This document shows positions 33,801-45,974 of a stretch of DNA of 64,000 nt, one piece after another (the stretch's first letter is position 1; every line of letters begins with the position of its first letter). Both the position numbers and the translations under genes were made by a program. The notes under the pieces were generated by a model. It saw only the letters and a list, made by a program, of their open reading frames with translations. It ran no database searches and was not told the origin of the DNA. Source of the stretch: Nymphaea colorata. Taxonomy: Eukaryota > Streptophyta > Magnoliopsida > Nymphaeales > Nymphaeaceae. The stretch lies in the NCBI RefSeq assembly GCF_008831285.2, contig NC_045150.1:4354001-4418000 (forward strand), read 5' to 3'.

Positions 33801-35200
33801 ATATTGGCAAGAATGCATTTGTTTGAAGCTTTATAGCACTAAAGTGCTAATACACGATAACTTGTTTTTCTCAAAAGAGAGATGGGTTAGCAATGATCCA
33901 AATATGGTTGTTGAATCATATTGTATAATATTTCAATGAGGATCATGTGTTTTAAACTCATATTAATTGTATTGTGGATGTTTCTGGTTTGGATCTATAC
34001 TAATATAATATGAATCTTTATATTCATGTGGCTTTTGGAATTGGATCTATTCATTGTTTGAGATCCACCTTATATACATCATTGATTCGGATTTGAATAT
34101 ATATTTGGATATATGGTTAAACATCCATATCTTGTTTATATTAGATCCAAGCATATTATGTTATTTGTTCGTTTGAGGATCAAACAAAGCTAGCTTGCTA
34201 TTAAGCAAGTTTCTGTTTGAGGATGAATTTGATTTTAAATTTTCCATGAGGTATAAAATAATACTCATGAATATAATAAGATCCACACTAATTAGATCCA
34301 TAGTGAGATCCTTGGAGATCTATAATGCATGTTAAATGCATATCTAAAAATGACGATGTGTTTGCAAATACATATGTATTGGATACCCAAATGAAAGTAG
34401 GGTATATGACATTCTCTTTTTATGCATGAGTTTGAAGTGTTCGAATAAGAATACCGAATACAATAATCCAGTGGGAGATCATAACGATCTACTGGAGGAT
34501 CTGATTTATTCAGATAATTAGTCTGACAATGAACCAACTGGATAACAGTCTGACAATGAACCGACTGTGAAACAATTTAATAATGAATCAACTGTGCACG
34601 ATTCTTATGATGATCAGTCTGGCAATGAACCGACTGGGTAGTGAGCTCCATGATTATATGTGAATAATTGTTGCATGTACAAAAACTGACTATTTATTTG
34701 GTGATCAAGTTTGATTGATTGAATATGCTAATAAGCGGTCAGGTAATGAACCGACTAAGATCAGTTTGGTATTAAACGTCCAACTGAAGTTTATTAGTGA
34801 TCTTATTGATCATCTTGTGGTATACATATGTAGAGATATGTGAATTGTATATTGCATGCATGGGTTGTCAAAATTATGTATTGACCTTGATGAGTTAAAT
34901 GAAACTCATTGTATGAGAGAGTACATTGATGAAAATTATACAAGATGAAAAGTGCTTGTATGATAGACTATGGGTTGATTGCTCATTCCCTTAAATAGTC
35001 ATAATAAAGATTAGGTGTCGCTAATCAAGTTGATGACTATGTAAATATTTGATAAGTGGGAGCACACTTGAATATGCCATTTACTACGTTGAAAAGCTAA
35101 TATTGCTTTGCCATATGATATAATGCATTGCATGAATGCTATGGAACTCCTGTTGTTAAAGGAGTTAAGTAATTATGGAATACAGTACAGGAAAATATTC
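30834..35200 (+). other. Internal region of the copia-type element without coding capacity
   Basis: The first kilobase contains a GC-richer, exon-like stretch (31388-31897, an open frame of 169 codons with no family match). The remainder is AT-rich and sprinkled with GGATCTAAAT/GGATCCAAAT words and short phrases such as CAATGAACCGACTG repeated near 34550-34640 and again near 34750. No gag, protease, integrase or RT was found. Confidence 0.6.
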
Positions 35201-35219
35201 CATGTGTTTTAATGCATAT

Positions 35220-35700
35220 TAGCTTGTGTGCTGGACTTGGTACAAGCTTCTAATTTGGCTTGTAAGTATACATTAAGAAAGTCCAGGCTGAACCTTGTTT
35301 TATGGCAGTTAAATGTTTGAGATACATGAATGAAACAAATGATATATTCAAGTGATTGTTAGCATTTTTTAACAAAAGGAATTCTAAATGATTTGTCAAG
35401 CATGTAGCCCATATGAGGCTAAGAAAATCCTGGTTTGCCTCTTTGTGAGGTGGTTGGTAAGTATCAAGGTTAATTTCATTGTTGAACAAGAAATTGTTGA
35501 ACAAGAAGAGAATATGCAAAGTATGTTTCAAATGCTTACATGATTGCTAGCTTTATTATCAAGAGAATTCTTGATGGTTTTTTAAGTAAAGCTTATGGTG
35601 TACATAAGACTAAGTTTTAACATGTTACGATGGAAATACTTGCGCATGAAGAAAACCTCGTAACTAATGTACAATATATTGGATACTTGAAAGGTTGCGA
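35220..35700 (+). pseudogene. Degraded copia RT C-terminus/RNase H remnant
   Basis: Around 35300 one frame reads FMAVKCLRYMNETNDIFK, which matches the HWxAVKxxLRYLxGTxDY motif of copia polyproteins. Downstream short pieces fit the end of pol, and the polypurine tract follows at the expected distance. Stops and frame changes are dense. Confidence 0.55.
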
Positions 35701-35838
35701 AGGAAAAACCATTAAATGGAAAACCTCGCTGTAAACCTTGAATAAAGTTTGTGTTACGATGATGAAAAAAAAAAAAACATGTAACTAAAGATCAAGAAAA
35801 CCCACATATAGTGGATGCAAACTGGCGGTCTCATGGCG

Positions 35839-35848
35839 AAGTGGGAGA
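35839..35848 (+). other. Polypurine tract of the copia-type element
   Basis: AAGTGGGAGA directly before TGTTGG of the right LTR is the classic plant copia arrangement. Confidence 0.85.
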
Positions 35849-36192
35849 TGTTGGGTAGTGGTAGTGGCCAAGAGCCCTACCCATTCATCTCGTAACTGCA
35901 AGGGGGCCCACTTGCAGTTACGAGCTTTAATGCTCACCTAAAATCTCTCACTCACTGTAACCGCTGCTGGATTTGGGGAAAACCTAAGGGGCTGGCTATT
36001 TATATCCAGCGAGACTAAGTAATAAATGGTTGATTACATATGAGGAGCGCCTTAGAAGGAAACCCCGAAAACTGACATACTCTTCTACTTCCTCCTCCTC
36101 CTCTTGTGCTGTTTTCTCCAGGGACAATTTCTACATGGAACTAAAGCCGCAGGCGACTTGCAACTTCCGTTGCATCGTAAGTTTCTCCAACA
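35849..36192 (+). repeat. Right (3') LTR of the copia-type element
   Basis: It is 344 bp long, the same as the left LTR, with three substitutions by eye. It ends CTCCAACA at 36192, followed by gypsy gag sequence. Confidence 0.95.
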
Positions 36193-36969
36193 ATATAGAC
36201 CCAAACATCCCCATAGTCGATCTCTCACTAGAACAACATAGTTGTGAGCTCTACCTGCACTATAGGAAGCTCTCGTTTGTCTAGCTGTTGGATAATTACT
36301 ACCTCTAAATGTTGCTGTTAAGTAATATGGATACGGTCCTTGAGGCTGTTGAGGTCTACCTACTCCATTTCCACGTATGGATCCCAGGTTAGTAGCACCT
36401 TTTTAATACTTTAAACCTTCATGGCTTTGCGAAGTCCCATCTCTACTTGTCGTGCAGCCTCTATGAGTTGAGGAAACTCTCGTACTCTATTGCCGTCAAA
36501 CTTTCCTTTGTTTTCTAGTTTAGCCTATGTTCAAATCTTGGACATTTCTCTACCTTGACCAGATTAATATAGGTGAGAAAACTTAGTAAACCTGTAAACT
36601 TTGTTCACATTCATCTACGTTCATGTTGACCAGCTGAAGTTGATGAAATTATTTTGTTTTATATAAGTTGGAGGATAATACTTTATTTTGAATTACCTCA
36701 CGAGGTCATTCCAAATGAAAGTACTATGATCTGCATATCTCCCACAAATAGTCTTTTACCATGCATCAGCTGGAGCCCACAATAAAAAAACAAAGCAGTG
36801 TAGTTTCTCCTCATCTGTAGTGCTCAGGAACTCATAAATTTTATCCATCTCATTCAACTAGTTTTCTCATCAAGTGGGTCAACAGCGCTCGAGAAAGTTT
36901 GAGTCCCAATTATCGAGCCTGCTTAAGATACTGCTGTACTATGCCTCCTACATCTGTTGGAAGCGCCAT
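36193..36969 (-). pseudogene. N-terminal half of gag of the second gypsy element
   Basis: The minus strand starts at the ATG at 36969 (MALPTDVGGIVQQYLKQAR, then a stop) and continues with EMDKIYEFLSTTDEEKLHC, LLWAPADAW, STFIWNDLV and FPQLIEAARQVEMGLRKAM. These are the typical capsid motifs of plant gypsy elements. Several in-frame stops are present. The copia insertion cuts it off before the zinc knuckles. Confidence 0.8.
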
Positions 36970-37896
36970 GACAACAACAAAAAATTTTATTAGGCACAGT
37001 CAAAACCATGACCAATAGACCCAAAAAACATGGCTGAAGAAACTTTCAGCCATGGTCATGCTCATGGCTGTTAAACCGTGTTAATAGCCCTCGTGACAAT
37101 TAACCTTTTGCCATGGTTTTGACTATGGCTATTGCATCCACCAACCATGGCTTGCCTAGACCACTAACCATGGTTTTGACTGTGGCCATTACAAGTAATA
37201 GCCACAACTCTTCATGTAATAGCCATGAAAAAAACCATTGTTATTGATTATTTTACCTTTTGTTATATATATATATATATATATATATAATGCAGCTTTT
37301 GTTAAAGTGCAACCAAACTTCTTCACAATTGAGGGATAAGTAGAAAATTGATATCTCTTGTAATTGCTACAATTGTGCATAGAAAAATTGAAATCGTAAT
37401 GCTGATGGTTAGGAAAAACAAATCATTCAAGTCATCTTCCTCGAATGAGAGGTAGACTGGAACTACAAAATCAATGCCTGTTGAGCTATGTACATAATCT
37501 CTGCACCTACAAACACAGATGAGAGGACACTGTGGTTGTTGAAACCCTATAGCCAAAAAAATTTGTCGATCATTGCGATGAATGTGAGGCATGGCCATTG
37601 AGGAGACAGCTAGCACACTCTGTCTCCATTGTGGTTGTGAGAAGATTTCTATCTCCAGCACGAGAGAGGTCGAAGGAGGAAAGGAGCCTCTGCAAACCCT
37701 TGAAAATCCATCTCCATGGAATGAAAAAGAGTTGTGGTCTGCCTTTTCCTGCCTGATGAAAAAAGATTTGTGGTCCACCTAAAGTCGCTCAAAGAACACG
37801 GATACCTTCCTAGACTGGGGTCACTATGCCCTTACTTGTGGCCATGGTCCTTTCCATGGGCACTAGCTATGGCAATTGAGGAACTTTGTTGTAGTG
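36968..37896. mobile_element. Small non-autonomous CACTA-like element in the gypsy leader
   Basis: The right end reads GTTGTAGTG (the complement of CACTACAAC) at 37888-37896. The left end has the matching ACAACAACAAAAAAT (36971 onward) with a mutated CACTA. Inside the left end, copies of ACCATGGTTTTGACTATGGC and its complement recur (37000-37195), as expected for CACTA subterminal repeats; CCATGGTCC is also found near the right end. No transposase is present. A (TA)n run lies at 37264-37289. The gypsy primer site lies beyond the right end and gag beyond the left, so it is inserted in the leader. Confidence 0.6.
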
Positions 37897-38068
37897 TTTC
37901 TGAGGGGCTTGAGGCATCTCCACAGAAGAGCTACTTTATAGTGCCTCACCTCACATCCAGGACCTTGAAGATGAGGCGGCATATCCTATAAAATTAGCCA
38001 TCATAATGAGTTCCACAAAAAAAAAAAACCAATCCTAAATGCATGTATGATAGTTACATCTTAAACCA

Positions 38069-38084
38069 TGCTCTGATACGAAAC
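38069..38084 (-). other. Degenerate primer binding site of the second gypsy element
   Basis: On the minus strand GTATCAGAGC is preserved, with CG in place of GG before it, three bases after the end of the 5' LTR (GGGGTGATA). Confidence 0.6.
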
Positions 38085-38731
38085 TATCACCCCGTAACAC
38101 AAGGACTGAGGAGGAACATGTAGATTTCACAATCCAAATAAAAATGTAATATAATTTTGAATTCCTAATAATAACATGAAACTGACAAATTTGAAATTGT
38201 AATGATACCTTGCCTTCATTAACAAAATGAGTTGTATACACCACCAGTTCTCTCCAAAAGAGAACTACACATTTCTCTATATGTAATGTATGAACGAAAC
38301 AAAAATGGGCAAAATTTGCATCCAACTACTATATACTATGGAGCATTGATGGTTAACCTACTCGCGTGTGCTTTGTTGCCAACTCGCGGTCCTATCTTGT
38401 TCCGCTGAAAAAAGAAAGCACATGGGTTGTGAGTCCTACAAACCCTGTGAACAGGCTACAATAGAAAATAATCTTAAATACAAGAAATGCAGTACTATGG
38501 AAAATTAGACATAAGTCATGCAACGAAACAACAGGTAAGCAAGGTTCAACAACCATCTCACTTTTCAGCTTAGCCCTTGTTCATTTCCCTACTAGTACTT
38601 AGTTGTTTTAGATTCTTTTCAATTTAAAGGGGTACTTTACTCACAACAATGAAATTTCTATTCCTAAGATGTTTATTTATTTGGGCATCTTGTGGCTAGT
38701 GACAATTTTACATCTAGCTTATAGATTCCAA

Positions 38732-38950
38732 GGAGTGTTAAGAGGTTTAATATGTATTCACTTCCAATTTCTAAAATCTAAAGGAGTGTTAGGATGTTTA
38801 TTATGAATTTACCTCCAATTTATAGACTCCACAAGAGTGTTAGGAAGTCCATTATGAATTCACCTCCAATTTCTAAACTCAAAAGTAGTGTTAGGACATG
38901 ATTCATTAGTGCACCTCTAATTTATAGATTCAAAAAGAGTGTTAAGAGGC
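38732..38950. repeat. 51-bp tandem repeat in the gypsy LTR
   Basis: At least four units of the form GGAGTGTTAGGA...ATTATGAATTCACCTCCAATTT...TAAACTC follow one another, with point differences between units. Confidence 0.88.
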
Positions 38951-40144
38951 ACAACATAGACTTAATATAGTCAAAGCTATATGCAATCACCTTAGCTAGT
39001 CACTGTGGCATGTGATGGAGGCTCATATAGGTAGTCTCTTTAAATTTTAATTTTTGTATAACTCTTTAGCTCCTCCTTTTCAGCACTAAACTTTCATTTC
39101 ATATCATAAACCATTATTAACTCCTTATATAATATTATCTCAACAAATGTAATGAGCTCACTATAAAAAATATTACAACATAATTAAGAATCGGTGTCAT
39201 TCATTTGACAATCTAATAGAAGTTACTAAATATTATGATGAATCTCTCTTGTACACACATGCACGATGGAATGCATACATGTATATATCAATACTTCTAG
39301 AATGGTAACTAATAGATTCATATACTCAAACGTAGTAGAGTATGAAAATAACTTAATATAAATCTTCTCACCACAAAAAGAAAAACAGAGCTTCCCTACT
39401 CAACACATCTTCACGTGCATCCATGCATGCCAATCCACCTACACATATGAAAAATGTAAGTTCAAAGTATCATCTTCATGTGCCAACTTCTCTCCCACAT
39501 CTTTATGTACAGACTTCTCTCTCACATCTTTATGTATGGACTTCTCTCTCAAGTCCACAAATCTGTACTACAACTCGCTTTCTTTTCAACTCTTCCAGTT
39601 CACCACAAACAGATTAACTTTATAAAATTCTAAGAGTCAAAATTGTGATTAAATAATACCTTTATTCACTTCATCCTCAAGCTAAAATAGAGTTTTCTAC
39701 AAAGTATTTGGTTCACTCTACTTGCTAAGAACAAAATAGTAATTAACTTTATTTTGCCCCATTTGATCAATTCAACCCAATTAAGCTTTCTGAAAGACTA
39801 ACTCATCATTTCAATCATTCCTTTTACAAAATAAGTACTACCAATATGAAGCTGAAATCAAATATCACAGTTACGACAAATCAAGAAGTTGTTCTTTTCT
39901 GTTGATCCACATCAATTTATCAAACAACTCATCAATTTTCCTAACCATACAGACTTTTTATAATAAAAGAAGGTAATAGCAATCATAGATTCTAAGATTT
40001 CTGCTCATGCCAAATAAAAATGAAAATCTTTATTAAAATTTATAAGTTAAGTATTCTAATATGCTGACTAAATAAGAATACCAAAACAATTAAGAAAAAA
40101 TGGAGAGAAAATCAGATTTCCTAGTTTCAGCCCCAAACCCTTAT

Positions 40145-40322
<178 letters not shown>

Positions 40323-40749
40323 TGCCTCCCTCTCGTTTTCCCCTTTCTCTCCCTCTCTTCTCCCTCCTTTCTCTCTCCTTCAACGTCCTTCCTCATGTTT
40401 CCCCCTTCTTCGCTCCCTTGTCCCTCCCTTTAATCATTGTCTCACACACTCTCTTTGGGTGCCTTACCAGAAAAAAAGGGAAAGGGATAAATTGGGTTCT
40501 AACTCCCCAAAATAAGGATAAAAAAATTTAAATCAACCCACCATTTTAACAAAAAAATCATAATGCCACTTTTCAATTTCTTTTCCAAACAAGTTCTTCA
40601 ATAAGAAATGTAGGTGTAACAAATCAGTTTTTGAGGGAAACATAGGCACAACATCATGTCTGCTATCCATTCTTGCTAAATGAGTGACAACAAAAGTGAG
40701 CAAGAGAGAGAGAGAGTCTCAGTTCCATAACTAAGGACTTGGAGGGTTT

Positions 40750-42460
40750 ATTGACGACTTTTGTTTGTTTCAGTCTATCGTAAAATCATTCCTGCCATCA
40801 AACCTCCTTATAAGCACATTTTTTTCGTCATTCTATCATAAAACCAGTCCATACAATGTCATTGTCACATTATTTTGCTCGAGTGTTTATCACGTCCTTG
40901 TAAAAATGATTTTATTTGAGTGTATTGTAAAATGAATCATGCAGTTGTGTTATCACATGATTTTTTATCCAATTACCGATTGTCTCCTTGTAAACGTGTT
41001 GTTATTTCATTCTCTCGTATAATAATCATGCTATTTATTATCACAATCTGTTTTGTCTAATGTTTATTACCTCTTAGTAAACAACTTCTTATCATAAAAC
41101 CAGTTCATACAATGCTGTTGTTGCTTTATATTTTGTTTGAGTGCTTATCCCCTCCTTGTAAGCATGCTTATTTGCCATTCTATAGTAAAACCAGTCCATA
41201 CAATCTTGTTGTTGCATTAATTTTGTCTAAGTGCTTATCTTCTCTTTGTAAGCACATATATTTATAATTCTACCACAAAACAAGTCCATACAATCTCATT
41301 GTCACATTGATTTTGTCTGAGTGCTTATCGTGTTCTTGTAAACATGATTTTATTTGAGTGTATCGTAAAATGAATCTTGCAGATGCATTATCGCATTTTT
41401 TCGTATGATTACGTATTGCCTCCTTGTAAATATGTTGTTATTTCATTCTCTCTCATAGAACAATCATGTCATTGATTATCGTATTCTGTTTTGTCTGAAT
41501 GCTTATCGCCTTTTACTTAATGCCTTTTTTATCATAAAATCAGTCCATACAATGGCATTGTCGCATTACATTTTGTCTGAGTGCTTATCGCCTCTTTGTA
41601 AGCATGTTTATTTGTCATTCTATCGTAAAAAACCAGTCTATAAAATTTTGTTGTCGCATTAACTTTGTTTGAGTGCTTATCGCCTCTTTCTAAGCACGTT
41701 TATTTGTCATTCTATTATAAAACTAATCTATACAATTTCATTGTCACATTAATTTTGTTTGAGTGCTTATTGCCTATTTCTAAGCGTGTTTATTTGTCAT
41801 TCTATCGTAAAACTAGTCCATACAATCTCGTTGTAACATTAAGTTTGTCTGAGTACTTATCGCATCTTTGAAAACATGATTTTATTTTAGTATATCATAA
41901 AACTAATCATGACATTACGTTATTGCATGATTTTTTATCTGATTACCTATCACCTCCTTGTAAACAGGTTGTTATTTCATTCTCTCGTACATCAATCTTG
42001 CCAATTATTATCTCAATCTATTTTGTTTGACTGCTTAGTAAATGCCTTTTTATCATAACTAGTCCATACAATGGCGTTGTCACATTATTGTCTGAGGGAT
42101 TATCACCTTTTTGTAAACACAATTCTATTGGAGTGTATCGTAAAATGAATCTTGCACTTGTGTTATGACACAATATTTTTGTCTGATTACCTGTCGCCTA
42201 TTTATAAACACGTTGTTGTTTTGTTCTCTCTCACACAACAATCTTACCGTTGATTATTGCATTATGTTTTGTCTGAATGCTTATCGCCATTAGTTAATGC
42301 ATTTTTATCGTAAAATCAGTCCATACAATGGCGTTGTCACATTATGTTTTGTTCGAGTTCTTATCACCTCCTTATAAGCACATTTATTTCTCATTGTATC
42401 GTAAAACTAGTTCATACAATGTTGTCGTAAATGCCTTTTTTTATAATAAATGCCTTTTAT
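40750..42460. repeat. Degenerate tandem array A (about 90-bp sub-units in a larger period)
   Basis: The phrases GTCTGAGTGCTTATCGCCTC, TTGTAAGCACGTTTATTTGT, CATTCTATCGTAAAACCAGT and CCATACAATGTCGTTGTCGC recur in order, with CATACAAT at about 40850, 41111, 41197, 41290, 41544, 41732, 41820, 42067, 42326 and 42414. Every few units a variant (GTTGTTATTTCATTCTCTCG) appears, giving a higher-order period of several hundred bases. That variant motif is shared with the arrays to the right. Confidence 0.82.
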
Positions 42461-42599
42461 TCTACATTGTTCATGTCAAAGACTTCTATTTTCTTCTTTT
42501 GATCTGGTTTGGCCTTCTTAGTGCGTCCTATGATGTAAAAATGGATGGCATTATTAAATGCGCCAAATAGGTGTAAAAAATAACATGCAACAAGACATA

Positions 42600-43995
42600 T
42601 CACGATGGTTCCCTCTCAAATAAGCAACTGGTGCAGCTCAATGTGTGTAAGATAAGCAACCAGTACAGCCGAATGCGTGTGTTATCTCTAATCGAATGTG
42701 TACATATCGTTACCATGTAGATATATATGTATGAGTAGTGTTATCACTGCTAAAACGTGAACATATGCCTGTTATGGATAAACATGCCAATTTGATTGTC
42801 ATGTATTGATACATAAGAATAACATCATCTAAGTTTTAATTTGAACATATGTTTCAATGACATGGAGTAACATAAGCACCATTAACTCTAATTGAATGTG
42901 AACATATGCTTACCATGTAGATATATATGTATAAATAGTATTATCGCCGCTAAGGCGTGAACATATGCTTCATGTAGATATACATATTAATTTGGTTGTT
43001 ATGTATCGATACGTGAGAATAACATTATTTGAGCTCTAATATGAAAATATGGCTGTCAATGATAAAGTGTAACATAAGCATTGTTATCTCTGATCGAATG
43101 CGCACATTTGGTTACCATGTAGATATATATGTATGGGCAGGCAGTATTAACATTGCTAAAACATGAACATATGCTTACTATGAATAAACATGTCAATTTT
43201 GTTGTCATGTGTCGATATGTAAGAATAATATTATCCAAGCTCTAATGTGAACATATTATTGTCAACAATATGTTCTAACATAAGCATTGTTATCTTTGAT
43301 CGAATGTGCACATATGGTTATCACGTATATATATATGTATGAGCAGTATTATCGCTGCTAAAATGTGAACATATGGTTGCTATGGATGTACTTGTCTATG
43401 TGGCTGTTATGTATAGATGCGTAAGAATAACTTTATCTAAACTCTAATTTAGACATATGGTTGTCTATGATATGGTGTAACTTAAGCACCATTATATCTG
43501 ATCGAATGTGCACATATGGTTACCATGTATATTTACATGTATAAGTAGTATTATTGTTGCTAAAATGTGAACATATGCTTGCTACTGATAAACATGTCAA
43601 TTTGGTTGTCATGCATCAATAAACAATAACATTATCTAAGCTCTAATGTGAACATATGGTTGTCAATGATATAGTGTAACATAAGCACCGTTATGTCAGA
43701 TGAAATGTGCACATATGCTTACCATGTAGATATGTATGTATGAGCAGTATTATCGCTGCTCAAACGTGAACATGTTTGCTAAAGATGAACATGTCCATTT
43801 CATTGCCATGTATTGATACGTAAGAATAATGTTATGTAAGTTGCAATGTGAACATATGGCTGCCAATGATATGGTAAAACTTAAGAACTATTATCTCTGA
43901 TCGAATATGTACATATGATTATCATGTGCATACATATGTATGAGCAGTATTATCGCTACTAAAACGTGAATATATGTATGAGCAATATTATTGCA
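42600..43995. repeat. Tandem array B (about 200-206-bp unit, seven copies)
   Basis: Each unit contains ATATATATGTATGAGCAGTA, TTATCGCTGCTAAAACGTGA, ACATATGCTT, a stretch with TTGTCATGTATCGATACGTA and AGAATAACATTATCTAAGCT, and TGATCGAATGTGCACATATG. The landmark occurs near 42721, 42921, 43125, 43329, 43535, 43735 and 43930. The array ends abruptly just before the Ulp1-like sequence. No long open frame. Confidence 0.9.
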
Positions 43996-44240
43996 TTATA
44001 GACCTATATAAAGTTGTATAATAAGGCAGTGAAGAAAACAAGAAGGAAGTAAACAAAATACTGAAAATAAATGGACAAAGTTTCCCAAATACAAGCGTTA
44101 TACCAAAGAACATGCAACCTAACATACAAAACGGGTGGGAACAATCTTTTCGATGCAGTTTTCCATAAGAAAAAAGGCAGTTTCGAATATATTAGGGCAG
44201 AAAGGAAGATTGTCACGGGTAATAAAGAAAGAGAAACTCC

Positions 44241-45366
44241 ATGGCTAGGGAGAAGAAGACCATTGATGCCACAAATTTGCCCAGCTTTACAATAATGAAG
44301 ACATGTTTCACTAGAAAACCAGCTAGCACGTCTAGTAAACCAACCGACAAGTCTAGAAAACAGGCCGGCGAGTTTAGCAAACCTCCCAGTGACTCTAGCA
44401 AACCAGTAGGCAACTCCAGTGAACTGGCTAGCGTTTCAACGAGGACACATTCCAAAAGATATGTAGTCCAGGCCGAGGATAGAACGGTTGTCAATAGACA
44501 ACTTAGTGACAATCTACTAAGTTTTTACATGAAGGGCATCCTCCATCACAAGAAAGTAAGCAATATTAGTCTGAATAATTTTGTTGGCCTTTTAGAGCAC
44601 AGGCATCAGAATCTAAGCTATGGAAGGTATCTTATAACGACATATTTCATGGTATGTATCCTTTATCTTGTTTATTATGCATTGTGTAACCTTCACGTTC
44701 GGAAAATATTGATCACACTAATGGATGTATAACAACATGTCGCATCACATCGATTAACAAATGGTACTGCAGCCATAATGACAAATGTCATAGAAAATGT
44801 TTCAGAAATTAAGAAACAGTTCATTGCTGAAGTTGAAATGGTTGTTATTCTTTTCGTAGTTTCCTAACTCCCTTGTTCTTATTTTACCCTACTTTGGTTG
44901 CTCTCTAACACCCGTATATTTCAAGTTTTATTTTTTTCTGTGTGGACGGAAAAGGTACATTGGGTGTTGTACGTCATCCATAATGTGAAAAAATAAGTGT
45001 GGATATATGATCCATGCGTATGCTAGGACAACTACCAGATTGTAGATGACCTCTACAAACTGATATGTAGTTTAACTTTAATTGTTATCAAGATAACTTC
45101 TATTTCTTGTTTAATAAGTTTCATTACTTTTATAGAAATATTGCCTCAGACATGTCTTCGACATCAAAATGTTGAATAACTATAAACTTTTAGTAGTAAA
45201 ATGTCTACAACAAAGAAACAACTATGACTACAGCGTGTTTGTGATGAAATACATGCAGGAGATAACATTTGGTAGGAAACCTAGCTTCACCCAAGCTAAT
45301 GTTACCAATAGCATTAGAAGATCATATGTAAACTTGCTTGACATAAGTAGACATGCAAAAATTTGA
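44241..45366 (+). pseudogene. Ulp1-like (C48) cysteine protease, three exons, broken
   Basis: Exon A (44241 to about 44651) is open from MAREKKTIDATNLPSF through a Ser/Lys/Pro-rich segment (SSKPTDKSRKQ) to LSDNLLSFYMKGIL, SNISLNNFVGLLEHRHQNL and YFM before GTATGT. Exon B (about 44936-45062) reads EKVHWVLYVIHNVKK, then WIYDP, with the catalytic His of HW and a stop at each of two sites. Exon C (about 45137-45366) reads KYCLRHVFDIKMLNNYKLL, QQRNNYDYSVFVMKYMQE and ends SRHAKI then stop. The order HW, D, Q, DCG is the C48 peptidase signature of SUMO proteases. Here the nucleophile cysteine has become tyrosine (NYDYS for NYDCG). This is the first and fullest of six copies. MULE-borne Ulp1-like genes are its likely origin. 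Confidence 0.78.
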
Positions 45367-45974
45367 ATAATATCATCTTCCTATTGTTGGTGTGAAGTAA
45401 AACAAAATTTTGATACCATTATTTTGACGCGGTTTACATTTCTCCTCTCGTAAAAAAATCATGATGTAAAGTTGTCGCACTCGATTGCTCCGTTTACTTA
45501 TTACGTTCTTGTAACAATTTCTTTCATTACATGATCGCATTATTTCGTCTCTACTTACTCATCTCCTACTTTGTACACACGTCTTATCTTATTACTTCGT
45601 AAACATTCCTTATGTTAAATTAATTAACGCATTATCGCGTAGTATGAGTTGCATGCATCGTTATTGCGTTTTTTGTAAACGTGTTGTTAGCAGTATTCTC
45701 TTGTTATGGTAGACTCGTTGTTATCTCATTATTTTGTAACCATCCCCTTCGTTACATAATCACTTTACTTCGTCTCTGTTTATTTATCATTTTTGGTAGA
45801 CGCATTGTTATCTCATTCTCTCGTCTCTGTATGCGTTTATACATTCTCTATAGACGCATTATTATCTCATTCTATTGTCACCTTGTACCATGTCGAATCC
45901 ATTTCGACCCTTCTTGTCGTTATCGTATTAATTCGTCTATGTTTAATTATCTTCCTCTTAGCAGACAGGTTGTT

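Larger units (their letters stand above)
30441..36192 (+). mobile_element. Young copia-type LTR retrotransposon with little coding sequence
   Basis: Two 344-bp LTRs (30476-30819 and 35849-36192) begin TGTTGGGTAG and end CTCCAACA and differ at three positions. An initiator-Met primer site follows the left LTR, and AAGTGGGAGA precedes the right one. The internal 5.0 kb contains only a degraded copia RNase H remnant near its 3' end, so the element must have depended on enzymes from elsewhere. The repeated part extends 35 bases left of each LTR. The element lies inside gag of a gypsy element. Confidence 0.88.
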
